A DNA stretch of 5,783 nt from Campylobacterales bacterium (GCA_012963895.1 DTUW01000118.1:1-5783); one strand, 5' to 3'. Shown: positions 1-5,783, numbered from the stretch's first letter. Numbers and translations are program-made. Notes: generated by a model from the letters alone, not told the origin.

Positions 1-1280
1 CTCTTGTGATATTCGCATTTGTAACTATTGCTAATCTTCTCTTGACTATCCAGACCACATAAATAGTTTAGAGACTCTATCAACATATCTACACTAGCAT
101 CATCTGAGACTTTTCTAAGTCTTTTACTGGTTCCGTGTAGAAACTTTTTTATAGCTTGATAGGCTATCCTCTCTATATTCTCTTTTTCCTCTATCTCTAT
201 ATACCCTTTTCTAACTGCCTTTTCCACCTCATCACTAACTGCATTTTGAGCTTTGATATATATCTTCTTTATCAGAGGTTCAACCGATAGAGTATTTACC
301 CATTGAAAAAATTTAGATGTCCATTCTCCTACTATTTTATGAGCCTCTGCTATCTCTTGGGTTCTATCTTCAATATTACTATTTACAATCTCTTGCAGGT
401 CATCAACTCTATATATCTCTATATTGCTATCTTCTGAAATCTCTATATCTTTTGGAACTGCCAAATCAAACCAATACCGCTTGAACTTTTTCGGTTCAAC
501 TATGGAGTTTGTAATAATAGGATTTTCCGATGAGGTGGCAGTAAAAAGAAGAGGAGAACTATTGATATAGCTTTCCAATTCTGAGAACTTGCCTATCTCT
601 ATATCCCCAATCTCTTTTGCTATCTCTTCTGCTTTTGAAAGAGTTCGATTGAGAAGAGTAATATTAGCCCCTTTTGAATAGAGATATTGAGCTACCAATC
701 TACTCATCTCACCGGAGCCGATAATAGTCGCCTTGACCCCTCGCAAATTTGTGAAAATCTTTTCCGCCTGTTCTACTGCAACACTGGCGATAGATACCTT
801 TTTCCTAGATATACCTGTATTTTGTCTAATATATGCGGAACACTTAAATCCGTAATGTATAGCTCTTGAAATCTTTTGGTTGGCAAATCCATTATCCAAT
901 GCAAATCTGAAAGCCTCTTTTATCTGTCCAACTATTTGAGTTTCTCCAATTACAAGGCTATCAAGAGAAGATATTACAGAAAAGAGGTGATATATAGCTC
1001 TCTCTCTTTCAAAGACCCTAACTATTTTGGATAAACGGGCAAAATCTATATTGGAGTGTTGGGAAATATCGTGAAGCAGATTGGAAGTGGTCTCCTCTAT
1101 ATTTGGAGTTGTAACGAAAAACTCTACTCTATTACAGGTATTCAATATCATAATTTCAGTTAGATAAGTTTTGGCTCGGGTCATAAATATATCAAGTTGC
1201 TTATCATCTTTAAAAGAGATGGAATCTCTATCCACAATATTGGTATTTTTGTGGGAGAAACTCAATAGAAGATATTCCAT
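1..1280 (-). CDS. hemA: Glutamyl-tRNA reductase (HemA), C-terminus cut by window edge
   Basis: This cytoplasmic enzyme reduces glutamyl-tRNA(Glu) with NADPH to glutamate-1-semialdehyde, the first committed step of the C5 pathway to heme. My translation on the minus strand gives 426 uninterrupted codons before the frame leaves the window. The N-terminal catalytic domain carries LNTCNRVE with the expected catalytic cysteine at residue 49. A family-conserved His is at 98, and GETQIVGQ lies at 112-119. The NADPH-binding domain carries IIGSGEM, with G188, G190 and M192. The helical dimerisation domain ends in a run like the family C-terminus (RLRKVSDDASVDMLIESLNY). Family members are about 420-440 residues, so probably only a few residues are missing. 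The ATG directly abuts the TAG of ispB. An AGGA at 1292-1289, 8 nt upstream and inside ispB, supports this start. Translation is probably coupled to ispB. Identification is very secure. Confidence 0.96.
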   Translation of the reverse strand, partial: MEYLLLSFSHKNTNIVDRDSISFKDDKQLDIFMTRAKTYLTEIMILNTCNRVEFFVTTPNIEETTSNLLHDISQHSNIDFARLSKIVRVFERERAIYHLFSVISSLDSLVIGETQIVGQIKEAFRFALDNGFANQKISRAIHYGFKCSAYIRQNTGISRKKVSIASVAVEQAEKIFTNLRGVKATIIGSGEMSRLVAQYLYSKGANITLLNRTLSKAEEIAKEIGDIEIGKFSELESYINSSPLLFTATSSENPIITNSIVEPKKFKRYWFDLAVPKDIEISEDSNIEIYRVDDLQEIVNSNIEDRTQEIAEAHKIVGEWTSKFFQWVNTLSVEPLIKKIYIKAQNAVSDEVEKAVRKGYIEIEEKENIERIAYQAIKKFLHGTSKRLRKVSDDASVDMLIESLNYLCGLDSQEKISNSYKCEYHK

Positions 1281-2192
1281 CTACTTAGTCCTATCTACCA
1301 ACTTATATACAACTTCTACCAATTTGGTATTCTCTTCTGGTAAGGAATGAATCGCCTTTTCTGAATAGTGTTTAGCTACTTGGTAACTCTTTTCAATTGC
1401 TCCGCTACTCTGGAATTTGGAGAGTAACCAATTTCTATCGCTCTCTTCCAAAGTCTTTCCGTGAAGTGAAACCAACTTTTCCCTATCTGGACTATCTAAT
1501 AGGTTGTAGAGATAGATATATGGCAGTGTTGTTTTACCTTCAACAAAATCGTTTAGATTTGGTTTTCCAAGTTGTTCGGCTGTTTGGGTGATGTCAAGAA
1601 TATCATCGATAATCTGGAAAGCTATCCCCAAATTTTTTCCATACTCTCCAAATTTAGCACCATCTTTCCCAACTAAAATAGCAGATACTTTTGTAGCGGT
1701 CTCTATTAGTGAAGCCGTCTTATTGTATATCATCTCAAAATAGAGGTTTTCATCACTATTGAACTTTTTCGACAAATTGACATCTTGAAGCTCACCGATA
1801 GATAATTTCACAACACTATTTGCTATCTGTTCGATAATCTCTTTTTGATATTTTGCCAACTCTGCAAATGCTTTGGAGTAGAATATATCCCCTAACATAA
1901 TGGATACTTTGCTACCTTCAACAACATTTATAGAGGGTTTGCCTCTTCTCATATCTGCATCATCTATTACATCATCGTGGAGAAGACTTGCAAGATGAAT
2001 AAGTTCTATAATAGCTGAAAGGGGGACAACCTCATCACTACGATTTTGACCAATGTAAAACATCAATTGACTTCTAACCATCTTACCAGATTCAATAGAG
2101 TTGAAGAGATTGAAAATATATCTATCTTCTAAGTCTTGAATCCAAGTAGAGATACTATTCTGAACTTTTTTTAAATATTCCTCTTTTTCCAT
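1281..2192 (-). CDS. ispB: Long-chain (E)-polyprenyl diphosphate synthase
   Basis: This 303-residue protein is a class I prenyltransferase that condenses isopentenyl diphosphate units onto an allylic primer, probably to make the side chain of menaquinone. The first aspartate-rich motif is DDVID (73-77), followed by RRGKPS. The second is DDILD (196-200), within FQIIDDILD. K158-T159 and G209-K210 match other substrate-binding positions. The residue five before the first motif is Ala68, as in E. coli IspB; in this family a small residue there leaves the product tunnel open, which points to a long chain rather than farnesyl or geranylgeranyl product. Exact length cannot be read; MK-6 is common in Campylobacterota, so hexa- to octaprenyl is plausible. 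Compared with the usual GGKRxRP, the N-terminal motif here is SGKMVRS (35-41), which keeps the Lys and second Arg. It is the first gene of a two-gene unit with hemA. The start lacks a proper Shine-Dalgarno sequence (see the minus-strand promoter). Confidence 0.93.
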   Translation of the reverse strand: MEKEEYLKKVQNSISTWIQDLEDRYIFNLFNSIESGKMVRSQLMFYIGQNRSDEVVPLSAIIELIHLASLLHDDVIDDADMRRGKPSINVVEGSKVSIMLGDIFYSKAFAELAKYQKEIIEQIANSVVKLSIGELQDVNLSKKFNSDENLYFEMIYNKTASLIETATKVSAILVGKDGAKFGEYGKNLGIAFQIIDDILDITQTAEQLGKPNLNDFVEGKTTLPYIYLYNLLDSPDREKLVSLHGKTLEESDRNWLLSKFQSSGAIEKSYQVAKHYSEKAIHSLPEENTKLVEVVYKLVDRTK

Positions 2193-2199
2193 AGCCTGA

Positions 2200-2205
2200 A
2201 TTATA
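2200..2205 (-). promoter_or_regulatory. Sigma70-type -10 box for ispB-hemA, probable leaderless start
   Basis: A perfect TATAAT reads on the minus strand from 2205 to 2200. Its last base is followed by only seven bases (TCAGGCT) before the ispB ATG, so standard spacing puts the transcription start at 2193 or 2192, on or next to the A of the start codon. No TTGACA-like -35 is visible. This is not a strong objection, because housekeeping promoters in Campylobacterota often lack a recognisable -35. The only ribosome-binding candidate is an AGG two bases from the ATG, too close to be useful, so a leaderless mRNA is inferred. Confidence 0.6.
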
Positions 2206-2217
2206 CATCATATTAGT

Positions 2218-2223
2218 TATAAT
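2218..2223 (+). promoter_or_regulatory. Sigma70-type -10 box for the oadGAB operon
   Basis: A perfect TATAAT lies on the plus strand, and standard spacing predicts transcription from A2230. This gives a 26-nt leader containing AAAAGG (2244-2249), six bases before the oadG ATG at 2256, a good Shine-Dalgarno arrangement. No convincing -35 is seen around 2195-2200. The box is separated by 12 bp from the opposing -10 box of ispB, so the two polymerase footprints would overlap. Confidence 0.6.
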
Positions 2224-2255
2224 CTTAGGACACCAATCCCATTAAAAGGTATTTT

Positions 2256-2486
2256 ATGGAGGAAGTAAATCTCATTTTTGAGGCGACAAAGTTTGCAATA
2301 TTGGGAATGGGAACCGTATTCATATTTCTCTTGATTATGGTCTATGTTCTCAATATTCAGGCTAAGATAGTCGGAAAGTTCTTTCCTGATAAGAAGAAGG
2401 AAGAACCGACTAAACAGATAAAAGATGATAAAAAGATTGTAGCAGTAATAACAGGAGCTATTATGGCTTATAAAAGGGGTAATTAG
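2256..2486 (+). CDS. oadG: Oxaloacetate decarboxylase gamma subunit (OadG family)
   Basis: This 76-residue membrane protein is the small anchoring subunit of the sodium-pumping decarboxylase; in the family it holds the alpha subunit against the beta subunit. One transmembrane helix spans about residues 13-33, containing the family-like GMGTVFIFLLIM. A charged cytoplasmic linker follows (about 44-60: DKKKEEPTKQIKDDKK). The C-terminal patch IVAVITGAIMAYKR resembles the conserved tail that docks on OadA. The protein has no histidine or cysteine. That is notable because C-terminal histidines of the Klebsiella subunit were reported to bind a metal, and the usual His of this tail is absent here. 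The start has AAAAGG six bases upstream. The TAG stop directly abuts the ATG of oadA, and position as first gene of oadG-oadA-oadB supports the call despite the short length. Confidence 0.88.
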   Translation: MEEVNLIFEATKFAILGMGTVFIFLLIMVYVLNIQAKIVGKFFPDKKKEEPTKQIKDDKKIVAVITGAIMAYKRGN

Positions 2487-4286
2487 ATGGCAAAGAAAAA
2501 AATTGATGTAATGGATACCACTTTTAGAGATGGTTTCCAATCTGTTTTTGGCGGTAGAGTTCTTATGGAGGACTTTTTTCCAGCAGTAGAAGCTGCACGA
2601 GATGCAGGGATAACCCATTTTGAATTTGGAGGGGGAGCGAGATTCCAAACTCTCTTTTTCTATCTCCGTGAAAATGCTTTTGAGATGATGAAGAGATTCC
2701 GCGAAATCGTTGGACCAGATGCTAACCTCCAAACTCTTTCGCGAGGTGTCTCATATGTCGGCTTAGATGTTGGGAGTAGTGAAGTTATTGACCTCAATAT
2801 GAAGCTATTCAAAAAGTATGGAGCTACCACTATTAGGAATTTCGATGCTCTAAATGATGTCAATAATTTGAAGTTTCCAGCAGAGGCTATCAAAAGACAC
2901 GGCTTAAAACATGAAGTAGTTGTAACTATGATGGATTTACCTCCTGGGTGTGAAGGGGCTCACGATGTTCCATTTTATGAAAAGACTTTAAGGGATATTC
3001 TTGATGCGGGGATAGAGTTCGATTCTGTGGCATTTAAAGATGCATCGGGAACAGCAAACCCTAAGAAGATAGGCGAAACTATCCGAATGGCTCGAAAGCT
3101 CCTAGGTGAAGATGTCCATATCAGATTACACACCCACGAAACGGCGGGGGTCTCTGTTGCTGCATATATTGCTGCACTTGAAGCGGGAGCCGATGGGATA
3201 GATTTGGCTCAATCTCCTGTATCGGGTGGAACTAGTCAGCCAGATATTTTGACAATGATACATGCCCTCAAAGGGACAGATTTCGATTTGGGACTTGATA
3301 AACATAAGATATTAGAATCTGAAAGAATATTAGAAGAGTGTCTAAAAGATTACTTTATTCCACCAGAAGCTACTAAGGTATCTCCACTAATTCCATTCTC
3401 TCCTATGCCGGGTGGAGCATTGACAGCTAATACTCAAATGATGAGAGATAATAAGATTCTCGACAAATTCCCATTAGCAATCAAAGAGATGGAAGAGGTT
3501 GTTAGAAAAGGTGGTTATGGAACTTCTGTAACTCCTGTATCCCAATTCTACTTTCAACAAGCATTGAATAATGTGATGTTTGGTAAGTGGAAAAAGATAG
3601 CTCCGGGTTATGGAAAGATGGTTCTAGGTTACTTTGGAAAAACACCAGTTGAACCTGACCCAGAGGTTGTAGCCCTCGCAAAAGAGCAGTTGGGATTAGA
3701 ACCTACAACTGAAAAAGCCTTAGATATTGCCAACCGAGATGAGACGAAATCCCTTGACCATTTTAAAAAGATGTTAGAAGATGAGGGATTGGAGACAACA
3801 GAAGAGAACCTATTTATTGCCGCTTCATGTGATAAAAAGGGAATCAAATTCCTAAAAGGTGAAGGGGAATTCTTAGTTAGAAAACTTAGCGACATGGAAC
3901 AAAATCAAGGAGGTAAAAAGATGAAAAAAGGTGAAGTTCAAGTATTTACGGTGAATGTTGATGGACAGAGTTACAATGTAACAGTTGTTGAAGGTGCAAA
4001 TGCAAATATTGAGGTGAAAAATATCACTTCTGCCGACAATGGAGCTGATGTAACCCCATCGGGTGGAAAAGGAGCTATTGAAGTCCGCTCACAAACTCCG
4101 GGGAAAGTTTGGAAAATTTTGAAAAATGTGGGTGATAAGGTTGAAGCTGGTGAAAAAATTATGATTCTTGAAGCTATGAAAATGGAGATTGATATTACCG
4201 CTGAACAGGCTGGAACTATCAAATCTATTGAAGTGCGAGTAGATGATAGTGTAGAAGATGGACAACTCTTAGCTACTATGGAGTAG
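2487..4286 (+). CDS. oadA: Oxaloacetate decarboxylase alpha subunit / PycB-like carboxyltransferase-biotin carrier
   Basis: This 599-residue cytoplasmic protein transfers a carboxyl group from oxaloacetate to its own biotin, releasing pyruvate. The carboxyltransferase TIM barrel (about 4-270) shows DTTFRD (10-15, metal-binding Asp10), FDALND (119-124), FKDASG (183-188, with Lys184 at the position of the carboxylated metal-ligand lysine) and HTH (215-217, two metal ligands). The conserved PYC/OADA region follows (about 290-460; PMPGGALTANTQ at 307-318, VTPVSQ at 348-353). A short hydrophilic linker leads to a biotinyl domain (about 530-599) with EAMKM and biotin-accepting Lys565, 34 residues from the end. 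The barrel motifs differ from enterobacterial OadA and resemble Campylobacter PycB, the biotin-carrying half of two-subunit pyruvate carboxylase. Flanking oadG and oadB favour the decarboxylase role, but a second role with a PycA encoded elsewhere is possible. AAAAGGGG lies seven bases before the ATG. A strong ribosome-binding site occurs inside the gene at 3907. Confidence 0.92.
   Translation: MAKKKIDVMDTTFRDGFQSVFGGRVLMEDFFPAVEAARDAGITHFEFGGGARFQTLFFYLRENAFEMMKRFREIVGPDANLQTLSRGVSYVGLDVGSSEVIDLNMKLFKKYGATTIRNFDALNDVNNLKFPAEAIKRHGLKHEVVVTMMDLPPGCEGAHDVPFYEKTLRDILDAGIEFDSVAFKDASGTANPKKIGETIRMARKLLGEDVHIRLHTHETAGVSVAAYIAALEAGADGIDLAQSPVSGGTSQPDILTMIHALKGTDFDLGLDKHKILESERILEECLKDYFIPPEATKVSPLIPFSPMPGGALTANTQMMRDNKILDKFPLAIKEMEEVVRKGGYGTSVTPVSQFYFQQALNNVMFGKWKKIAPGYGKMVLGYFGKTPVEPDPEVVALAKEQLGLEPTTEKALDIANRDETKSLDHFKKMLEDEGLETTEENLFIAASCDKKGIKFLKGEGEFLVRKLSDMEQNQGGKKMKKGEVQVFTVNVDGQSYNVTVVEGANANIEVKNITSADNGADVTPSGGKGAIEVRSQTPGKVWKILKNVGDKVEAGEKIMILEAMKMEIDITAEQAGTIKSIEVRVDDSVEDGQLLATME
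3907..3914 (+). promoter_or_regulatory. Internal Shine-Dalgarno sequence within oadA, before in-frame ATG at 3921
   Basis: AAGGAGGT matches the anti-Shine-Dalgarno of 16S rRNA over eight consecutive bases and lies six bases before ATG 3921-3923. This is the strongest ribosome-binding site in the window, better than those of oadG, oadA or oadB. The ATG is codon 479 of oadA and in frame, so initiation there would give a 121-residue protein (3921-4286) consisting of a short leading segment, a linker and the complete biotinyl domain with its EAMKM motif. The segment beginning MKKGEVQVFTVNVDG resembles the N-termini of free biotin carrier subunits of related decarboxylases. Whether it is used, or is a relic of a fused gene, cannot be told from sequence. 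It could also be chance, as the codons simply read Gln-Gly-Gly. Confidence 0.45.
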
Positions 4287-4296
4287 GATAGCAGAG

Positions 4297-5589
4297 ATGG
4301 TAAAAAAGTTACTTCTATTACTCCTCTTCTCTTTCACTCTCCTTTTTGGTAATGAAGAGGGCGGGGAGGAGTTTGTAAAAAAAGAGTATCACCCAAAAAC
4401 TTTGGTTGAGCTTGTAGCCAGTTTCTGGGAGACAACAGGAATAAAAGCAATCATAGATGTGAATGATGATGAGGTGGCTATTGACCCAGCAGGAGAGGAG
4501 AAAAAGTTAGGAGCTTTTGAGTCTTCTGTTGGACGGATAATTATGATTGGTATCGTCTTTCTCCTCTTCTACTTAGCAATTGCGAAAGGGTTTGAGCCTC
4601 TACTACTAATTCCAATCGCCTTTGGTGGATTACTTGCCAATATTCCATTAGCCCATATGACTGGACCAGATGGAATGTTGGGTATTATCTACAACATGGG
4701 GATTGCTAATGAGTTTTTCCCTCTCCTAATTTTCATGGGAGTTGGAGCGATGACCGATTTTGGTCCTCTATTGGCAAATCCTAAAACTGCCCTTTTGGGT
4801 GGAGCTGCTCAATTTGGAATTTTCGGTTCTCTTATTGGGGCGGTTGCTCTCGGGTTCGATTTGCAAGATGCTTCGGCTATCTCCATTATTGGAGGGGCTG
4901 ATGGTCCAACTTCGATTTTTATCGCCAATAAGTTAGCCCCTGATATGTTAGGAGCTATTGCGGTTGCTGCATATTCATATATGGCTCTTGTCCCTGTTAT
5001 TCAACCTCCAATTATGAAAGCATTGACAACAGAGGAGGAGAGAAAGATAAAAATGGGAGTTCAGCGACATGTTCATAAGATGGAAAAACTCCTATTCCCT
5101 CTAATAGTTCTCCTTCTCTCTATCCTAATTCTCCCTGAATCTACTCCGCTAATTGGAGCTTTTGCATTTGGGAACTTTGTGAAAGAGAGTGGGGTAGTTG
5201 AAAGACTATCCAATACTATGCAGAATGCCCTTATCAATATAGTTACAATCTTTTTAGGGCTTGGGGTCGGTTCTAAGTTGGCTGCCGATAAATTCCTTGT
5301 ATTGGAAAGTTTAGGAATTATGATAATTGGGTTGATTGCTTTCGGTATCGGAACGGCTGCCGGAGTTCTGATGGCGAAACTTATGAATAAGTTTTCAAAA
5401 GAGCCTATCAATCCACTTATTGGGGCTGCTGGGGTTTCTGCTGTTCCAATGGCTGCAAGGGTTGTTTCAAAAGTTGGAGCGGAAGCGAGACCGGGCAATA
5501 TTCTATTAATGCATGCAATGGGTCCAAATGTAGCTGGTGTTATCGGTTCGGCTGTTGCTGCTGGGGTGTTATTGAGTATCTTCAAGTAG
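4297..5589 (+). CDS. oadB: Oxaloacetate decarboxylase beta subunit, sodium pump (OadB)
   Basis: This 430-residue integral membrane protein decarboxylates carboxybiotin carried by OadA and uses the energy to export Na+. It is highly conserved from about residue 80 on. GGADGPT (199-205) carries Asp202, matching the Na+-binding Asp203 of Klebsiella OadB. AYSYMALVP (225-233) carries Tyr228, and INPLIGAAGVSAVPMAARV (371-389) carries Asn372 and Ser381, matching its other key polar residues. FMGVGAMTDFGPLLANP (146-162) and MHAMGPNVAGVIGSA (405-419) are family blocks. About nine to eleven membrane segments are evident. Residues 1-18 form a signal-like segment (KK, then mostly Leu/Phe), followed by a polar stretch to about residue 79 that enterobacterial OadB lacks. 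In turn, this protein lacks a long insertion I recall in Klebsiella between its early helices. Only 10 bp separate it from oadA, and AGGA at 4285-4288 overlaps the oadA stop, 8 nt before the ATG. Confidence 0.95.
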   Translation: MVKKLLLLLLFSFTLLFGNEEGGEEFVKKEYHPKTLVELVASFWETTGIKAIIDVNDDEVAIDPAGEEKKLGAFESSVGRIIMIGIVFLLFYLAIAKGFEPLLLIPIAFGGLLANIPLAHMTGPDGMLGIIYNMGIANEFFPLLIFMGVGAMTDFGPLLANPKTALLGGAAQFGIFGSLIGAVALGFDLQDASAISIIGGADGPTSIFIANKLAPDMLGAIAVAAYSYMALVPVIQPPIMKALTTEEERKIKMGVQRHVHKMEKLLFPLIVLLLSILILPESTPLIGAFAFGNFVKESGVVERLSNTMQNALINIVTIFLGLGVGSKLAADKFLVLESLGIMIIGLIAFGIGTAAGVLMAKLMNKFSKEPINPLIGAAGVSAVPMAARVVSKVGAEARPGNILLMHAMGPNVAGVIGSAVAAGVLLSIFK

Positions 5590-5591
5590 TT

Positions 5592-5630
5592 TTTAGAGGG
5601 GTCATAGCCCCGCCCCTAAGGGGGAGGAGG
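5592..5630 (+). terminator. GC-rich hairpin cluster after oadB, atypical terminator or palindromic repeat
   Basis: Just after the oadB stop lies a block of four G/C tracts: GGGG at 5598-5601, CCCC at 5608-5611, CCCC at 5613-5616 and GGGGG at 5620-5624. The first two can form GGGG-TCATAG-CCCC. The last two can form CCCC-TAAG-GGGG, extendable by CC/GG (5610-5611 with 5626-5627) across one G-A mismatch. Alternatively TTA..GGGG (5593-5601) can pair with CCCCTAA (5613-5619). The position suggests transcription termination or mRNA 3'-end protection of oadGAB. However, no clean T-run follows; the next bases are AGGAGGAAAAAGATTTTAATTT. A dispersed palindromic repeat is an alternative. Terminator function is inferred from position and structure only. 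Confidence 0.45.
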
Positions 5631-5783
5631 AAAAAGATTTTAATTTCTGAACCAACAAAATATAACATTGTAAAATCTAAGGAGAAAATAGAAGATATAA
5701 AATGATGAAATATCCAATCAATGTAAGTTAGAATGTTTTGATGTTTTAAAGAAAAAAAATCTTGAAAAATGTTTTGTTATTTC
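5631..5783. other. AT-rich intergenic stretch, no gene supported
   Basis: These 153 bases are strongly AT-rich and hold no convincing coding region. The best plus-strand start, ATGATG at 5702, stops after nine codons and has its AAGGAG (5679-5684) too far upstream. On the minus strand, one frame is open for 21 codons from the window edge to a TGA near 5718; this could be the tail of a gene entering from the right but shows no recognisable sequence. TATAAC at 5661-5666 is a weak -10 candidate. Three ATGTTTT copies lie at 5733, 5741 and 5769 without a clear role. Confidence 0.5.

Noticed and set aside
687..869. A 60-codon plus-strand frame inside the hemA region
   Set aside because: It is antisense to the NADPH-binding domain of HemA, which is clearly coding. 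No recognisable product.
1..1280. Possibility that hemA is frameshifted or a pseudogene
   Set aside because: Triplet-by-triplet reading of both ends shows intact frame and all key motifs in the expected order. The missing end is only the window boundary.
2217..2732. A 171-codon open frame antisense to oadG and the start of oadA
   Set aside because: It covers the promoter, oadG and part of oadA on the opposite strand, has a low-complexity Tyr/Phe/Cys/Ser-rich translation and resembles no known protein.
5073..5585. A 170-codon open frame antisense to oadB
   Set aside because: It overlaps the strongly conserved OadB coding sequence. Its composition (rich in Ala, Pro, Thr, Ile) is what the complement of this Gly/Ala/Val/Ile-rich membrane gene gives. 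No family resemblance.
5702..5730. A nine-codon reading frame (MMKYPINVS) with AAGGAG upstream, possible leader peptide
   Set aside because: The AAGGAG is 17 bases from the first ATG, too far for normal initiation, and nothing downstream within the window shows attenuation structure.
5733..5776. Three copies of ATGTTTT(G/A) near the right edge, possible repeat or operator
   Set aside because: Short, irregularly spaced and easily explained by the extreme AT content of the segment.

Overview
The window looks like chromosomal DNA from a member of the Campylobacterota (epsilonproteobacteria). Three things suggest this. The DNA is AT-rich, with many ATA and TTA codons. A long-chain polyprenyl diphosphate synthase gene sits directly upstream of hemA, an order I recall from Helicobacter. 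The biotin-dependent carboxyltransferase is of the divergent type annotated as PycB in Campylobacter (opening motif DTTFRDGFQS instead of the enterobacterial form). Genus cannot be fixed from the sequence alone.

Layout: two divergent operons share a 63-bp spacer (2193-2255). To the left, on the minus strand, ispB (1281-2192) is followed without any gap by hemA (1280 to the window edge, missing only its extreme C-terminus). They make the polyprenyl tail of respiratory quinones and glutamate-1-semialdehyde for heme. To the right, on the plus strand, oadG (2256-2486), oadA (2487-4286) and oadB (4297-5589) form a tight operon for a membrane-bound, biotin-dependent oxaloacetate decarboxylase sodium pump. 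OadA moves CO2 from oxaloacetate to biotin, OadB decarboxylates carboxybiotin while exporting Na+, and OadG anchors the complex. Each strand has a perfect TATAAT box in the spacer, and the two boxes are only 12 bp apart.

After oadB lies a GC-rich cluster of G4/C4 tracts that can form competing hairpins (about 5592-5630), then about 150 bp of very AT-rich DNA with no supportable gene.

No mobile element, CRISPR array, tRNA or rRNA was seen. The gene content is ordinary core metabolism. The most interesting signal is inside oadA. A near-perfect Shine-Dalgarno sequence (AAGGAGGT) sits 6 nt before an in-frame ATG, exactly where a free-standing biotin carrier protein would begin. It suggests either a separately translated 121-residue biotin carrier or the scar of a gene fusion. 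Secondary points are an OadG with no histidine, an OadB with an exported-looking N-terminal extension, a probably leaderless ispB transcript, and the possibility that OadA also serves as a pyruvate carboxylase subunit.
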